Origin: Geminicoccus roseus DSM 18922
Lineage (GTDB): Bacteria > Pseudomonadota > Alphaproteobacteria > Geminicoccales > Geminicoccaceae
Assembly (NCBI RefSeq): GCF_000427665.1
Contig: NZ_KE386572.1
Coordinates: forward strand, 2,008,196 to 2,072,195
Length of the DNA stretch: 64,000 nucleotides
Direction: 5' to 3'
The translations under genes and the position numbers were made by a program. This document shows, in pieces, positions 37,221 to 47,222 of the stretch (its first letter is position 1; every line of letters begins with the position of its first letter). The notes below the pieces were generated by a model. The model made no database searches. It saw nothing but the letters and a program-made list of their open reading frames with translations, and was not told where the DNA came from.

Positions 37221-37250
37221 CTCCGCGAGGTCCAGACGCGGCTGAGTTTT
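37221..37250 (+). terminator. weak terminator candidate after rnpB
   Basis: CTCCGCG (37221-37227) can pair with CGCGG plus AG (37237-37246) around a 9-base loop, with a 3-base bulge, and is followed by TTTT (37247-37250). The stem is short, so this is a modest call. Confidence 0.3.
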
Positions 37251-37279
37251 CCAAGTTACAACTGGATATTTCCTCAGAC

Positions 37280-37343
37280 TTGTCCACAAGGGGCAGGGGG
37301 GCTGAGGCCTAGCTTTTCCACAGGTTGTGGCCCGATATCCACA
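37280..37343 (+). promoter_or_regulatory. cluster of three DnaA-box-like sites
   Basis: Three same-orientation 9-mers each differ at one position from the DnaA box TTATCCACA: TTGTCCACA (37280-37288), TTTTCCACA (37314-37322) and ATATCCACA (37335-37343). The last sits in an 8-base inverted repeat, GGTTGTGG and CCACAACC (37323-37346). They lie just upstream of the candidate dcw promoter. DnaA binding is inference. Confidence 0.45.
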
Positions 37344-37363
37344 ACCAGGTCGGTGTTTGCCGC

Positions 37364-37392
37364 TTGACCGTCCCCAGCGGGGCGGCCATAAA
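37364..37392 (+). promoter_or_regulatory. candidate sigma-70 promoter of the dcw cluster
   Basis: TTGACC (37364-37369) and CATAAA (37387-37392) are separated by exactly 17 bases, matching the -35/-10 consensus at 5/6 and 4/6 positions. Transcription would start near 37399, giving an untranslated leader of roughly 320 bases before rsmH. Two GANTC sites (37419-37423 and 37478-37482), the methylation target of CcrM in alphaproteobacteria, lie just downstream. Confidence 0.5.
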
Positions 37393-37458
37393 CTTAAGCA
37401 GCGCTGCGCGCATAGGTTGATTCGCTTGCTCGCCTTCAGGGCGCGGACACCGTGGGAC

Positions 37459-37489
37459 CATGTCGGTCATTGAAATTGATTCCGACATG
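37459..37489. repeat. inverted repeat CATGTCGG-N15-CCGACATG in the dcw leader
   Basis: A perfect 8-base inverted repeat (37459-37466 and 37482-37489) with a 15-base AT-rich spacer that contains a GATTC site. Centre-to-centre spacing of about two helical turns suits a dimeric DNA-binding protein; it could also fold as an RNA hairpin. The stretch from 37490 to 37700 is visibly poorer in GC than its surroundings and holds no gene that I can support. Confidence 0.5.
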
Positions 37490-37717
37490 CCGATAAGATA
37501 AGTAATAATGTCTTGGTCGTTCTTCGGAATGATTAGCCAAGCTTTGTCTTGTAGTGTTCATGATAATTTTATTGTATTCGAGCTGTTGTCCCGCGTGAAA
37601 ATTGTGACAATCCGAGATCTTCCCGAAAAATCCTCAGAAAATCATTGGTCAGCTGTTCGGCACGTGCTAACCCGCGTTCGATAGCCGTATTGCCTTCGCT
37701 CGAGGACATTGTCTCCC

Positions 37718-38740
37718 GTGGTCCCGATCGACGCCCCTTCCCCGTTGCCCGACGACAGCGCCCGCCAGGGCCATGCCCCGGTGATGCTCGCCGAGGTGCT
37801 GCATGCGCTGGCGCCGATTGCCGGGCAGACCGTGCTCGACGCGACCTTCGGCGGCGGCGGCTACACTCGTGCCATCCTGGCGGCGGGGGCGGCCCAGGTG
37901 ATCGCCCTGGACCGCGATCCCGACGCGATCGCGCGCGGCCGCCCGCTCGCCGACGCGGAGCCCCGGCTGACCCTGGTCCAGGCGCGTTTCGGGGAACTCG
38001 ACCAGGTCGTCCGTGACCAGGGGTTGGGTCAGGTCGACGCCATCGTGTTCGACCTGGGCGTGTCCTCCTTCCAGATCGACCAGCCGGAGCGCGGCTTCTC
38101 GTTCCGCTTCGACGCGCCGTTGGACATGCGGATGTCCAAGGAGGGCCAGACTGCGGCCGAGGTGGTCGCCGAGGCCAGCGAGGTCGAGCTGGCGCGGCTC
38201 CTTTGGAACTATGGCGACGAGCGCGACGCCCGCCGGATCGCGCGGGCCGTGGTGGCCGAGCGGGACAAGGCGCCCATCGACACCACGCGGCGGCTGGCCG
38301 AGATCGTCGCGCGCGCCAAGGGGCCGTCGCGCGACCAGATCGACCCGGCGACCCGTACCTTCCAGGCGCTGCGGATCGTGGTGAACGACGAGCTGGGCGA
38401 GCTCCGCCAGGCGCTGGAGGCGGCCGAGCGCGCGCTGCGGCCGGGCGGCCGGTTCGTGACGGTCGCGTTCCATTCCGGCGAGGATTCAATCGTCAAGGAT
38501 TTCGTCAACGACCGGGGCGGCCGGATCCGCCGCTCCTATCGGCATATGCCGCCGGTGCCCGAGGAGAACCCTCGCTGGGGCTGGCTGATCGACCGCCCGC
38601 TCCGGCCGACGGCCGAGGAGAGCGGCGACAACCCGCGGGCCCGTTCGGCCAAGCTGCGCTCGGCGATGCGGCTGGGCGCCGGGGTGAAGTTTCCAGGACC
38701 GGCACGCGGCGATGCCGGCATGAACGAGGACGAGCGATGA
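37718..38740 (+). CDS. rsmH: 16S rRNA (cytosine1402-N4)-methyltransferase
   Basis: Adds the N4-methyl group of m4Cm1402 in the ribosomal P site; first gene of the dcw cluster (formerly mraW). The 340 residues show GHAPVMLAEVL, the SAM-binding LDATFGGGGYTRAIL, FDLGVSSFQID, and the C-terminal RTFQALRIVVNDEL and FHSGEDSIVKDF blocks. GTG 37718 is preferred because GAGGA is then about 11 bases upstream; TTG 37709 is an alternative with poor spacing. It overlaps ftsL by four bases. The usual upstream neighbour mraZ is missing. Confidence 0.94.
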   Translation: MVPIDAPSPLPDDSARQGHAPVMLAEVLHALAPIAGQTVLDATFGGGGYTRAILAAGAAQVIALDRDPDAIARGRPLADAEPRLTLVQARFGELDQVVRDQGLGQVDAIVFDLGVSSFQIDQPERGFSFRFDAPLDMRMSKEGQTAAEVVAEASEVELARLLWNYGDERDARRIARAVVAERDKAPIDTTRRLAEIVARAKGPSRDQIDPATRTFQALRIVVNDELGELRQALEAAERALRPGGRFVTVAFHSGEDSIVKDFVNDRGGRIRRSYRHMPPVPEENPRWGWLIDRPLRPTAEESGDNPRARSAKLRSAMRLGAGVKFPGPARGDAGMNEDER

Positions 38741-39111
38741 CCGGGCGCAACGTGGTGTTTCTCGTGCTTCTCCTGCTGGGCACGGCCTGGGCGACCTTCC
38801 ACCTGAAATATGCGATGGTGCGGCTGGAGAGCCGCAGCGCCGTGCTGGAGCGCAAGATCGCGCTGGCGGTCGACGAGATCCGCACCCTGGAGGCCGATCT
38901 CGCCCTGCGCACCCATCCCGACCGGATCGTCGCGGTGGCGCCCGAACTGGGCATGGTGCCGGTCAACGTCACCCTGCTCGCCAGCGCCGACACGATGCCC
39001 GACCATGCCAGGGTCGAGTATGCCGACCGCGTCCTGGCGGTGCTGCTGCCGTCGGGCGCGGAGGTGCCGGCCCGCCTGAAGCCGCTCGTGATCAACGGCA
39101 TCGCGCGATGA
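38737..39111 (+). CDS. ftsL: cell division protein FtsL
   Basis: A 124-residue bitopic protein: short cytoplasmic start, membrane helix at about residues 5-22 (VVFLVLLLLGTAWATFHL), then a leucine-rich coiled coil (VRLESRSAVLERKIALAVDEIRTLEADLALRT) and the FtsL-like 'HPDRIVAVAPELGMVPV' segment. It works with FtsQ and FtsB to activate FtsW-FtsI at the septum. Identified from position, length and topology, since FtsL is poorly conserved. Four-base overlaps on both sides. Confidence 0.87.
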   Translation: MTGRNVVFLVLLLLGTAWATFHLKYAMVRLESRSAVLERKIALAVDEIRTLEADLALRTHPDRIVAVAPELGMVPVNVTLLASADTMPDHARVEYADRVLAVLLPSGAEVPARLKPLVINGIAR

Positions 39112-40823
39112 CGCCCAGGCGCACCGAGATCGAGGCGGTCCTGCTCGGCCGGCGCCGGATCGGCGTGCTGCTCGCCACCTTCGGCCTGTTGTTCTCGACC
39201 CTGGCCTTCCGTCTGGTCGACATCACCCAGTTCGCCGCCGCCGAGAAGGCGCGGCCCGGCTATGTGCGCCCCCAGGATGGGATCAGCCGGCGCGACGTGG
39301 TCGACCGCAACGGCGTGCCGGTCGCCACCGACGTGCTGGTGTCCGGCGTCGGCGCCGACCCGCGCGAGGTGCCCAAGGATGGGGAGACCATCCGCAGCCT
39401 CGCTGCCGTGCTCAACCGCGATCCCCAGGCGATCGCGCGCCTGCTGGACAGCGACCGGCATTTCGTCTGGCTGGACCGCCGCATCTCCCCCAGCCAGCAG
39501 GCCAGCCTCCTGCGCCTGGGCGTGCCGGGCATCGAGTTCCGCGACCAGCCGCGCCGCGTGTATCCCCAGGCCAACCTGGTGGCCCATCTGATCGGCCAGA
39601 CCGGGATCGACAATAACGGGCTGAGCGGCCTGGAACTGACCTTCGACAAGGAGATCCGGGCCGAGCCTGCCGGGCGTGACCGCCAGCCCTTCCCGCTCTC
39701 GATCGACCTGCGCGTCCAGCAGGCGCTGCGCGAGGAGCTGGCGGAGGCCATCCGCACCTACGAGGCCGAGGCCGGCAACGCCATCATCATGGACGTGCAC
39801 AGCGGCGAGCTGGTGGGGATGGTCAGCCTGCCGGACTTCGACGCCAACCACCCGGTCAGCCCGAAGGACCCGCGGCGCTTCAACCGCAACACCGAGGGCG
39901 TCTACGAGGTCGGCTCGATGTTCAAGGCGCTCACCCTGGCGACCTTGCTGGATGCCGGCACCATCCGCATGGACGACATGTGGGACATCCGCGAGCGCCT
40001 GCGGATCGGCCGCCGCACCATCGGCGATTCGCACATGCTGAAGCGCTGGGCCAACACCACCGACGTCTTCATCAACAGCTCCAACATCGGCACCGCCCGC
40101 ATGGCGCTGAAGGGCGGCAAGGAACTGCAGCGCTATTACCTGGAGCGGCTGGGCCTGCTGGACCGTGCCCAGCTGGAAGTGCCGGGCGTCAGCCCGCCGC
40201 TGGTGCCGCGCCGCTGGCCGGACATCACCGTGGCGGTGGTGTCCTACGGCCATACGCTGGCGGTCACCCCGATCTCCTTCCTGAACGCGTTCGCCGCCGT
40301 GGTGAACGGCGGGATCCTGCGCCCGGCGACCCTGCTGCGCCGCGACCCGTCCCAGCCCGTTGCCGGGGAGCGGGTGATCTCCCAGGCCGCCTCCGACCAG
40401 ATGCGCGAGCTGCTCTGGCTGAACGTCGTGGACGGCACCGGCACCAAGGCGCGGGTGCCCGGCATGATGGTCGGCGGCAAGACCGGCACGGCCGACAAGC
40501 CCGTCAACGGACGCTACGTGAAGGGGGTGGTGATCTCGAGCTTCGTCGCGGCCTTCCCGATGAACGACCCGAAATACGCGGTCATGGTGATGCTGGACAA
40601 CCCGACCGCCAACAAGGCGTCGTTCGGCTTCCGCTATGGCAGCTGGAACGCCGCGCCGGCCACCGGACGGGTCATCAGCCGGGTGGCGCCGCTCCTGGGC
40701 GTGCCGCTGGTGCCCGAGGCGGTCGAGGACCGCTTCCTGATGAGGGCGCCGCCGGAGATCCAGGAAAAGGAACTGAAGCGTCGGGGCAAGGAGGCGCGCA
40801 TTGCGGCTCTCGAGCCTGCTTGA
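39108..40823 (+). CDS. ftsI: septal peptidoglycan transpeptidase FtsI (PBP3)
   Basis: Class B penicillin-binding protein that cross-links septal peptidoglycan. The 571 residues have an N-terminal membrane anchor (about 17-35), a PBP dimer domain, and the transpeptidase with Ser270 in SMFK, SSN at 324-326 and KTG at 458-460. Normal length. It pairs with FtsW, encoded later in the cluster. The end overlaps the murE frame by 23 bases. Confidence 0.95.
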   Translation: MTPRRTEIEAVLLGRRRIGVLLATFGLLFSTLAFRLVDITQFAAAEKARPGYVRPQDGISRRDVVDRNGVPVATDVLVSGVGADPREVPKDGETIRSLAAVLNRDPQAIARLLDSDRHFVWLDRRISPSQQASLLRLGVPGIEFRDQPRRVYPQANLVAHLIGQTGIDNNGLSGLELTFDKEIRAEPAGRDRQPFPLSIDLRVQQALREELAEAIRTYEAEAGNAIIMDVHSGELVGMVSLPDFDANHPVSPKDPRRFNRNTEGVYEVGSMFKALTLATLLDAGTIRMDDMWDIRERLRIGRRTIGDSHMLKRWANTTDVFINSSNIGTARMALKGGKELQRYYLERLGLLDRAQLEVPGVSPPLVPRRWPDITVAVVSYGHTLAVTPISFLNAFAAVVNGGILRPATLLRRDPSQPVAGERVISQAASDQMRELLWLNVVDGTGTKARVPGMMVGGKTGTADKPVNGRYVKGVVISSFVAAFPMNDPKYAVMVMLDNPTANKASFGFRYGSWNAAPATGRVISRVAPLLGVPLVPEAVEDRFLMRAPPEIQEKELKRRGKEARIAALEPA

Positions 40824-42270
40824 GCAGGAAGACCTGCTCTCCCCCCTGTCCGCCGAGGCCCTGGATCTGGACATCCGGGGCCTTGCCCTCGACTCGCGCG
40901 CGGTCAGGCCGGGCAGCCTGTTCGCGGCGCTGCCCGGCACCAGGCTGGACGGCGCCACCTTCGTGCCGGACGCGCTGGCGGCCGGGGCCATCGCCGTGCT
41001 CGGCGGCCCGGCCCTGGCCGAGCGGGCGCTGCCGGTTCCGGTGCTGGCCGCAAGGGACCCGGCGGCCTTGCTGGCAAGGCTCGCCGCCCGCTTCTTCGGC
41101 CAGCAGCCCTCAACCGTCGCGGCGGTGACCGGCACCAACGGCAAGACCTCGGTCGCGAGCTTCACGCGCCAGCTCTGGGCGCTGGCGGGCCACGAGGCGG
41201 CCTCGATCGGCACGCTCGGCGTGCAGTCGACCACCGGCGACCTGGACGGCAACCTGACCACGCCCGACGTGATCACCCTGCAGCGCCTGGCGGCGGACCT
41301 TGCCGGCAAGGGGGTCGACCATCTGGTGATCGAGGCGTCCAGCCACGGCCTGGAGCAGAAGCGGGTCGACGGGCTGCATGTCCGCGCCGCCGCCTTCACC
41401 AACCTGACCCGGGACCATCTGGACCATCACGGCAATATGGCGGCCTATCTCGCCGCCAAGTGCCGCCTGTTCGACGAGGTGCTGGCGGCGGACGGCACGG
41501 CCGTGCTGAACGCGGACATTTCCGAGTTCGCGCTGCTGCGCGATGCCTGCATCCGTCGCGGCATCCGGGTGATCGATTATGGCTGGGCCGCCGAGACCCT
41601 GCGCCTGGAGGACTGGCACCCCGAGCCGGCCGGGCAGGTCCTGGCGGTGCGGCTGGATGGCCGCACCCACCGGCTCCGCACCAGCCTGGTCGGCGCATTC
41701 CAGGCCGAGAACCTGCTGGCGGCGATCGGGCTCTTCCATGCCACCGGCGGCGATCTGGACCAGGCTGCCGCGCTTCTGGGCGAGATCCGCGGCGCTCCCG
41801 GGCGGATGCAGCTGGCCGGCACCACCGCGCAGGGGGCGGCGGTCTATGTCGACTATGCGCACACGCCCGACGCCCTGGAAAAGGCGCTGCTCGCCGCCCG
41901 TCCCCATACCGAGGGCCGCCTCGTGGTCGTGTTCGGCTGCGGCGGCGACCGCGATCCCGGCAAGCGGCCGCTGATGGGGCGGGCCGCCTCCCAACTGGCC
42001 GATCTTGCCATCGTGACCGACGACAATCCCCGCAACGAGGATCCAGCCGCCATCCGGGCGGCCGCCCTGGGCGCCATGGCGCCGGGCGCACGGGAGATCG
42101 GCGACCGGGGCCAGGCGATCCGCACCGCGATCGACGGGCTCGATGCGGGCGACGTCCTCCTGATCGCCGGCAAGGGCCACGAGCGCGGCCAGACCGTCCG
42201 GGGGGTGGTGCATCCGTTCGACGACCTCGAGGTGGCCCGGGCGGCGCTGCGCGGGATAGCAACGTCATGA
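40801..42270 (+). CDS. murE: UDP-MurNAc-L-Ala-D-Glu:meso-diaminopimelate ligase
   Basis: Adds the third residue of the peptidoglycan stem. The 489 residues contain the Mur ligase ATP loop GTNGKTS (111-117), the EASSHGL block with the carbamylated-lysine region downstream, and DNPR at 408-411, which marks specificity for meso-diaminopimelate. The start is TTG 40801, inside the end of ftsI: it yields the usual N-terminus (MRLSSLL), and no better start is present downstream. The stop overlaps murF (ATGA). Confidence 0.94.
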   Translation: MRLSSLLEQEDLLSPLSAEALDLDIRGLALDSRAVRPGSLFAALPGTRLDGATFVPDALAAGAIAVLGGPALAERALPVPVLAARDPAALLARLAARFFGQQPSTVAAVTGTNGKTSVASFTRQLWALAGHEAASIGTLGVQSTTGDLDGNLTTPDVITLQRLAADLAGKGVDHLVIEASSHGLEQKRVDGLHVRAAAFTNLTRDHLDHHGNMAAYLAAKCRLFDEVLAADGTAVLNADISEFALLRDACIRRGIRVIDYGWAAETLRLEDWHPEPAGQVLAVRLDGRTHRLRTSLVGAFQAENLLAAIGLFHATGGDLDQAAALLGEIRGAPGRMQLAGTTAQGAAVYVDYAHTPDALEKALLAARPHTEGRLVVVFGCGGDRDPGKRPLMGRAASQLADLAIVTDDNPRNEDPAAIRAAALGAMAPGAREIGDRGQAIRTAIDGLDAGDVLLIAGKGHERGQTVRGVVHPFDDLEVARAALRGIATS

Positions 42271-43661
42271 GCCCGCTCTGGACGTCGGAGCAGGCGGCCG
42301 AGGCCACCGGCGGGGCCGTCGGGGGCGGCCCGTGGCAGGTCGGCGGGGTCGCCATCGACACTCGCGAGCTGGCAGCGGGCGACCTGTTCGTCGCGCTGGC
42401 CGGAGAGAACCGCGACGGCCACGCCTTCGTCCCGCAGGCGCTGGCCGCCGGGGCCGGGGCGGTGCTGGTCGCCGAGGCCGATGCCGTCCCGCCAGGCCGG
42501 CCCTGCCTGGTGGTGGCCGACACGCTGCGCGGCCTGGAAGGGCTGGCGTTCCACCGCCGCGCCGAGAGTGCCGGCCGGATCGTCGGCATCACCGGCAGTG
42601 CGGGCAAGACCACCGCCAAGGCGGCCCTGGCCACCCTCCTGGCCGGGTTTGGCCAAACCCATGCCAGCGCCAAGAGCCACAACAACCACTGGGGGGTGCC
42701 GCTGAGCCTCGCCCGGATGCCGCGCGACGCGAGCTTCGGGGTGTTCGAGCTCGGCATGAACCATGCGGGGGAAATCCGCGCCCTGGTCGCCCAGGTCCGC
42801 CCGCACGTCGCCCTGGTCACCACGATCGCCCCGGCCCATCTGGGGCATTTCTCCGGCGAGGAGGCGATTGCGCGCGCCAAGGCCGAGATCTTCGAGCGGG
42901 TCGAGCCGGGCGGCACCGTGGTGCTGCCCGCCGACAACCGGTGGTCGGGCCTGCTGCGCACCCTGGCGGAGCGCTCGCCGGCCGGCCGGATCCTGACTTT
43001 CGGCCGCGACGCCGGTGCCGATGTCCGGCTGCTGGCCGAGCAGGGAGGGGCGGAGGGCAGCGACGTGACGGCTTGGGCCGATGGCCGGCAGCTGTCCTGG
43101 CGCCTCGATCTTCCAGGCGGCCATCAGGTCGACAACAGCCTGGGCTGGCTGGCGGTGGCCCTGGCCCTGGACCTCGACCTGGATGCGGTCGCGGCACGGA
43201 TGCCGCTGGTCCGGCCGGTGGACGGGCGCGGCGTGCGCCGCCCGGTCGAGCTCCCGTCCGGCGTCAGGATCCTCCTGCTCGACGAGAGCTACAACGCCAA
43301 TCCGGCCTCGATGCGGGCGGCGCTGGACGTGCTGGCCCGCCAGCCCGGCCGCAAGGTGGCGGTGCTGGGCGACATGCTGGAGCTGGGCCCGCAGTCGGAC
43401 AGCCTGCATGCCGGGCTGGCGCCGGCGCTGGAGGCCGCCGGGGTCCAGGCGGCCTATCTGTGCGGATCGGCGATGGCGGAGCTGGCCGGCCGGCTGCCCT
43501 GCCCGATGGAGGTCCACCATGCCCCCTCCAGCGCCGAGATCCTGCCGCTCCTGGCCACCGGTCTGCGCGATGGCGATGCGGTGCTCGTCAAAGGTTCATT
43601 GGGAAGTCGCATGCGCGTGATCGTCGACGGACTTCAGCCCCCGGGCTCGGACCGCGCCTGA
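42267..43661 (+). CDS. murF: UDP-MurNAc-tripeptide:D-Ala-D-Ala ligase
   Basis: Attaches D-Ala-D-Ala to complete the UDP-MurNAc-pentapeptide. The 464 residues show the ATP loop [12 protein letters not shown] (about residues 105-116), [22 protein letters not shown], and [21 protein letters not shown] in the C-terminal domain. Start ATG 42267 overlaps murE by four bases; the stop shares one base with the mraY start. It uses the dipeptide made by Ddl encoded later in the cluster. Confidence 0.95.
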   Translation: MSPLWTSEQAAEATGGAVGGGPWQVGGVAIDTRELAAGDLFVALAGENRDGHAFVPQALAAGAGAVLVAEADAVPPGRPCLVVADTLRGLEGLAFHRRAESAGRIVGITGSAGKTTAKAALATLLAGFGQTHASAKSHNNHWGVPLSLARMPRDASFGVFELGMNHAGEIRALVAQVRPHVALVTTIAPAHLGHFSGEEAIARAKAEIFERVEPGGTVVLPADNRWSGLLRTLAERSPAGRILTFGRDAGADVRLLAEQGGAEGSDVTAWADGRQLSWRLDLPGGHQVDNSLGWLAVALALDLDLDAVAARMPLVRPVDGRGVRRPVELPSGVRILLLDESYNANPASMRAALDVLARQPGRKVAVLGDMLELGPQSDSLHAGLAPALEAAGVQAAYLCGSAMAELAGRLPCPMEVHHAPSSAEILPLLATGLRDGDAVLVKGSLGSRMRVIVDGLQPPGSDRA

Positions 43662-44749
43662 TGCTCTATCATCTGCTCGTGCCGCTCTCGGACACGCTGA
43701 CCGTCCTGAACGTGTTCCGCTACATCACCTTCCGCGCCGGTGGCGCGGTGATGACCGCCCTGTTCCTGAGCTTCTGGCTGGGCCCAAAGGTGATCCGCTG
43801 GCTGAAGAGCAAGCAGCCGGGCGGCCAGCCGATCCGCCTGGACGGGCCGGAGAGCCACCTGCTCACCAAGAAGGGCACCCCCACCATGGGCGGCGTCCTG
43901 ATCCTGCTGGCGCTGACCCTGTCGACCCTGCTCTGGGCGGACCTCGGCAACGGCTACACCTGGCTCGTCCTGTTCGTCACCCTGGGCTATGGCCTGATCG
44001 GCTTTGGCGACGACTATCTCAAGCTTACCAAGCGCAACAGCAAGGGTCTGTCCGGGCGCATGAAGCTCCTGGCCCAGGCGGCGATCGCCCTGGCAGCGGC
44101 CCTCTACTTGGTGGTCGTGGTCGACGGCCCGACGGCGACAGCACTGGCGCTGCCCTTCTTCAAGGACGCATTCCTGCCCCTGGGATTCATGTTCCCGATC
44201 TTCGCGATGCTGGTCATGATGGGCAGTTCCAACGCGGTGAACCTCACCGACGGGTTGGACGGGCTGGCGATCGTCCCGGTGATGATCGCCGCGGGCTGTT
44301 TCGGCATGATCGCCTATCTGGGCGGCAACGCGATCTTCGCCAACTATCTGGGCATCCCGCATGTCCCCGGTGCCGGCGAGATCACCGTGTTCCTGGCGGC
44401 GCTGGTCGGCGCGTCGATGGGCTTTCTCTGGTTCAACGCGCCGCCCGCCATGGTGTTCATGGGCGACACCGGCTCGCTCTCGGCCGGCGGCGCGCTGGGC
44501 GCCACCGCGGTGATCGTCAAGCACGAGCTCGTGCTGGTGGTGATCGGCGGCCTGTTCGTCCTGGAAGCGGTGTCGGTGATCGTGCAGGTCGCCAGCTTCA
44601 AGATGACCGGCCGGCGGGTCTTCCGGATGGCGCCGCTGCACCATCATTTCGAAAAGCTCGGCTGGCAGGAATCGACCATCGTGATCCGGTTTTGGATCAT
44701 CGCGTCGATCCTGGCTTTGATCGGCCTTTCCACCCTCAAGCTGCGGTGA
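43661..44749 (+). CDS. mraY: phospho-MurNAc-pentapeptide transferase MraY
   Basis: Inner-membrane enzyme that moves phospho-MurNAc-pentapeptide to undecaprenyl phosphate, forming lipid I. The 362 residues form about ten membrane helices; the catalytic aspartates lie in GFGDDYLK and [10 protein letters not shown], with the family blocks [20 protein letters not shown] and APLHHHFE. Start ATG 43661 is coupled to the murF stop. Typical length and order. Confidence 0.96.
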   Translation: MLYHLLVPLSDTLTVLNVFRYITFRAGGAVMTALFLSFWLGPKVIRWLKSKQPGGQPIRLDGPESHLLTKKGTPTMGGVLILLALTLSTLLWADLGNGYTWLVLFVTLGYGLIGFGDDYLKLTKRNSKGLSGRMKLLAQAAIALAAALYLVVVVDGPTATALALPFFKDAFLPLGFMFPIFAMLVMMGSSNAVNLTDGLDGLAIVPVMIAAGCFGMIAYLGGNAIFANYLGIPHVPGAGEITVFLAALVGASMGFLWFNAPPAMVFMGDTGSLSAGGALGATAVIVKHELVLVVIGGLFVLEAVSVIVQVASFKMTGRRVFRMAPLHHHFEKLGWQESTIVIRFWIIASILALIGLSTLKLR

Positions 44750-46116
44750 GCGAAAAAATGAGCTGGATGGAGCGGATCGCCGGTCGTGACGTGGGTGTCC
44801 TGGGGCTCGGGCGCAGCGGCATGGCGACGGTGCGGGCCCTGCTCGGCAAGGCCGGGCGGGTCATGGCGTTCGATGACGATGCGCGGGCGATCGCCCGGGC
44901 GGTCGAGCTGGGCGCGGTGCGTCCCGATCCGGCGGCGATCGGGGGCCTGGCCGCCATGGTGGTCAGCCCCGGCATCCCCCTGACCCATCCCGCCCCGCAC
45001 CCGGTGGTGCAGGCCGCCTCCCAGGCAAACATCCCGCTGATCGCCGACCTGGACCTCCTGGCCGCGCGCCTGGGCGACCGCCTGGTGGTGGGGATCACCG
45101 GCACCAACGGAAAGTCGACCACCGCCGCCCTGATCCACCATCTCCTGACCCGCGCCGGCCGGCCGGCGGTGCTCGGCGGCAATATCGGCGTGCCGGTCCT
45201 CGACCTGGACCTGGGGCCGCCCGATGCCGTGGTCGTGCTGGAGCTGTCCTCCTACCAGCTCGACCTGATCCACGACCTGCCGATCGACGTCTCGGTCTGG
45301 ACCAATCTCACCCCGGACCATCTGGACCGCCACGGCTCGATGGACGGCTACATCCAGGCCAAGGAGAAGCTGTTCCGGCACGGCCGCGGCCATGCCACCG
45401 CGGTGATCGGCGCCGATGACCGCCCCAGCCGCCTGGCCGCGATCCGGCTGGCGGCGCTCGGCACCCACCGGATCGTGCCGGTCTCCGGCGACCACATGCC
45501 CGGTCCGGGCGTGGGCGTGGTCGAGGGGCGGCTGATCGACGCCAGCGACAAGACCTCCCGCTTCGTCACCGACCTTGGCCAGGCCCGCACCCTGCGCGGG
45601 CACCACAACCAGCAGAACGCCGCCGCCGCCTATGCCGCGGTGCGGGCGCTGGGGATGGCCCCCAAGGTCGCGGCGGAAGGGATGTTCGACTTCCCTGGCC
45701 TGCCGCACCGAATGGAGCAGGTCCTGGAGAAGGACGGGGTCGCCTGGGTCAACGACAGCAAGGCCACCAACCCGGATGCGGCGGGCAAGAGCCTGGCGGC
45801 CTATGAGCGGATCGTCTGGATCGCCGGCGGCCGGCCCAAGCCCGGCGGGTTCCGGGAGCTGGCGCCCGCCATGGCCAACGTCACCACCGCCCTGCTGATC
45901 GGCGAGGCCGCCGATGCCATCGCCGCCGATCTGGGCTCCGTGGTCGAGTGCCGCAAGGTCGGCACGCTCGAGGCGGCGGTGGCGGCCGCGCGCGAGATCG
46001 CCGGCCCGGGCGCCACCGTGCTGCTGGCGCCGGCCTGCGCCAGTTTCGACCAGTTCCAGGACTACGAGGCGCGCGGCCAGGCGTTCCGCGCCCTGGCAGC
46101 GGGTAGGGCGGCATGA
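44746..46116 (+). CDS. murD: UDP-MurNAc-L-alanine:D-glutamate ligase
   Basis: Adds D-glutamate to UDP-MurNAc-L-alanine. The 456 residues contain [16 protein letters not shown] (N-terminal Rossmann fold), the ATP loop [36 protein letters not shown] and [15 protein letters not shown]. The start used is GTG 44746, overlapping the mraY stop as GTGA in keeping with the rest of the cluster; ATG 44758 four codons later is an alternative. Four-base overlap with ftsW. Confidence 0.94.
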   Translation: MSEKMSWMERIAGRDVGVLGLGRSGMATVRALLGKAGRVMAFDDDARAIARAVELGAVRPDPAAIGGLAAMVVSPGIPLTHPAPHPVVQAASQANIPLIADLDLLAARLGDRLVVGITGTNGKSTTAALIHHLLTRAGRPAVLGGNIGVPVLDLDLGPPDAVVVLELSSYQLDLIHDLPIDVSVWTNLTPDHLDRHGSMDGYIQAKEKLFRHGRGHATAVIGADDRPSRLAAIRLAALGTHRIVPVSGDHMPGPGVGVVEGRLIDASDKTSRFVTDLGQARTLRGHHNQQNAAAAYAAVRALGMAPKVAAEGMFDFPGLPHRMEQVLEKDGVAWVNDSKATNPDAAGKSLAAYERIVWIAGGRPKPGGFRELAPAMANVTTALLIGEAADAIAADLGSVVECRKVGTLEAAVAAAREIAGPGATVLLAPACASFDQFQDYEARGQAFRALAAGRAA

Positions 46117-47222
46117 TCGTCGTCGCGCGCAGCGATCGCAGCGTCTTCGGCTCCTGGTGGTGGACGGTCGACCGCGTCCTGATGCTGGGCTTCGCGATCC
46201 TAGCCCTGATCGGCCTGATCCTGGTGTTCGCCGCCAGCGGCCCGATCGCAATCCGCAACAACAACCCCGCGACCTATTTCGTCGAGCGGCAGGCCCTGTT
46301 CCTGGCGATGTCGATCGCGCTGATGATGGCAGCCTCGATGCTGTCGCCCAGGGGCGTGCTGCGCCTGTCGATGGCGCTGCTTGTCCTGTTCCTGGTGTTC
46401 ACGGCGCTCACCCCCTACGGTCCTGAAGTCAAGGGCGCCCATCGCTGGCTGGATTTCGGCAGCTTCCGCCTGCAGCCTTCCGAGTTCGTCAAGCCGACCC
46501 TGGCGATCGTGGTCGCCTGGCTGCTGGCGCGCACCCAGGGGCTGCAGGGCCTTCTTCCGGCGCTCCTGCCGGTGGGCGTGGCGCTGGCCATGCTGGCCGG
46601 CCAGCCCGACATCGGCATGGCGTTCGTGGTGGCCGCGGTGTTCGGGATCCAGCTCTTCCTGGCCGGGCTCGGCTGGATCTGGATCATGGCCGCGGCCGGA
46701 GCCGGCATTGCCGGGCTTTGGGGCGCCTACCTGTTCTACCCGCACTTCACCCAGCGGGTGGACGGGTTCATGGATCCCTCCAAGGAGGTCTATCAGGTCG
46801 ACAAGGCGATGAACGCGGTGGCCTCCGGCGGCTTCCTCGGGCGGGGGCCGGGCGAGGGCGTGGTCAAGTTCCAGCTCCCCGACGCCCATTCCGACTTCAT
46901 CTTCGCCGCCACCGCCGAGGAGTTCGGGGTCATCACCTGCCTGATCCTGGTGGGCCTGTTCTTCTTCCTGCTGTTCCGGGCGCTGCGCCGGGTCGCCAGC
47001 CTGCACGACCGGTTCTGCCTGCTGGCCGCCGGCGGCCTTGCCGCCCAGTTCGGCCTGCAGTCCTTCATCAACATGGCGGTCAACCTGAACCTGATGCCGA
47101 CCAAGGGCATGACCCTGCCGTTCATCTCCTATGGCGGCAGCTCGCTGCTGGCGTTCGGCCTCAGCATCGGCCTGCTCCTGGCGCTGACCCGGCGCGGCGC
47201 GCATCTGGAAACCCAGCGATGA
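46113..47222 (+). CDS. ftsW: septal peptidoglycan glycosyltransferase FtsW
   Basis: SEDS-family polymerase that builds septal glycan strands with FtsI. The 369 residues have about ten hydrophobic segments and the family blocks KGAHRWLDFGSFRLQPSEF, QPDIGMAFV and, near the end, NLMPTKGMTLPFISYGGSS. Overlaps murD and murG by four bases each. Length is normal. Confidence 0.95.
   Translation: MIVVARSDRSVFGSWWWTVDRVLMLGFAILALIGLILVFAASGPIAIRNNNPATYFVERQALFLAMSIALMMAASMLSPRGVLRLSMALLVLFLVFTALTPYGPEVKGAHRWLDFGSFRLQPSEFVKPTLAIVVAWLLARTQGLQGLLPALLPVGVALAMLAGQPDIGMAFVVAAVFGIQLFLAGLGWIWIMAAAGAGIAGLWGAYLFYPHFTQRVDGFMDPSKEVYQVDKAMNAVASGGFLGRGPGEGVVKFQLPDAHSDFIFAATAEEFGVITCLILVGLFFFLLFRALRRVASLHDRFCLLAAGGLAAQFGLQSFINMAVNLNLMPTKGMTLPFISYGGSSLLAFGLSIGLLLALTRRGAHLETQR

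Noticed and set aside
37200-37717. Replication origin
   Set aside because: The DnaA-box-like sites and an AT-rich stretch are suggestive, but all three boxes have a mismatch and no dnaA, hemE, parAB or other usual origin neighbour is present. Kept only as a regulatory finding; whole-genome GC skew would decide.
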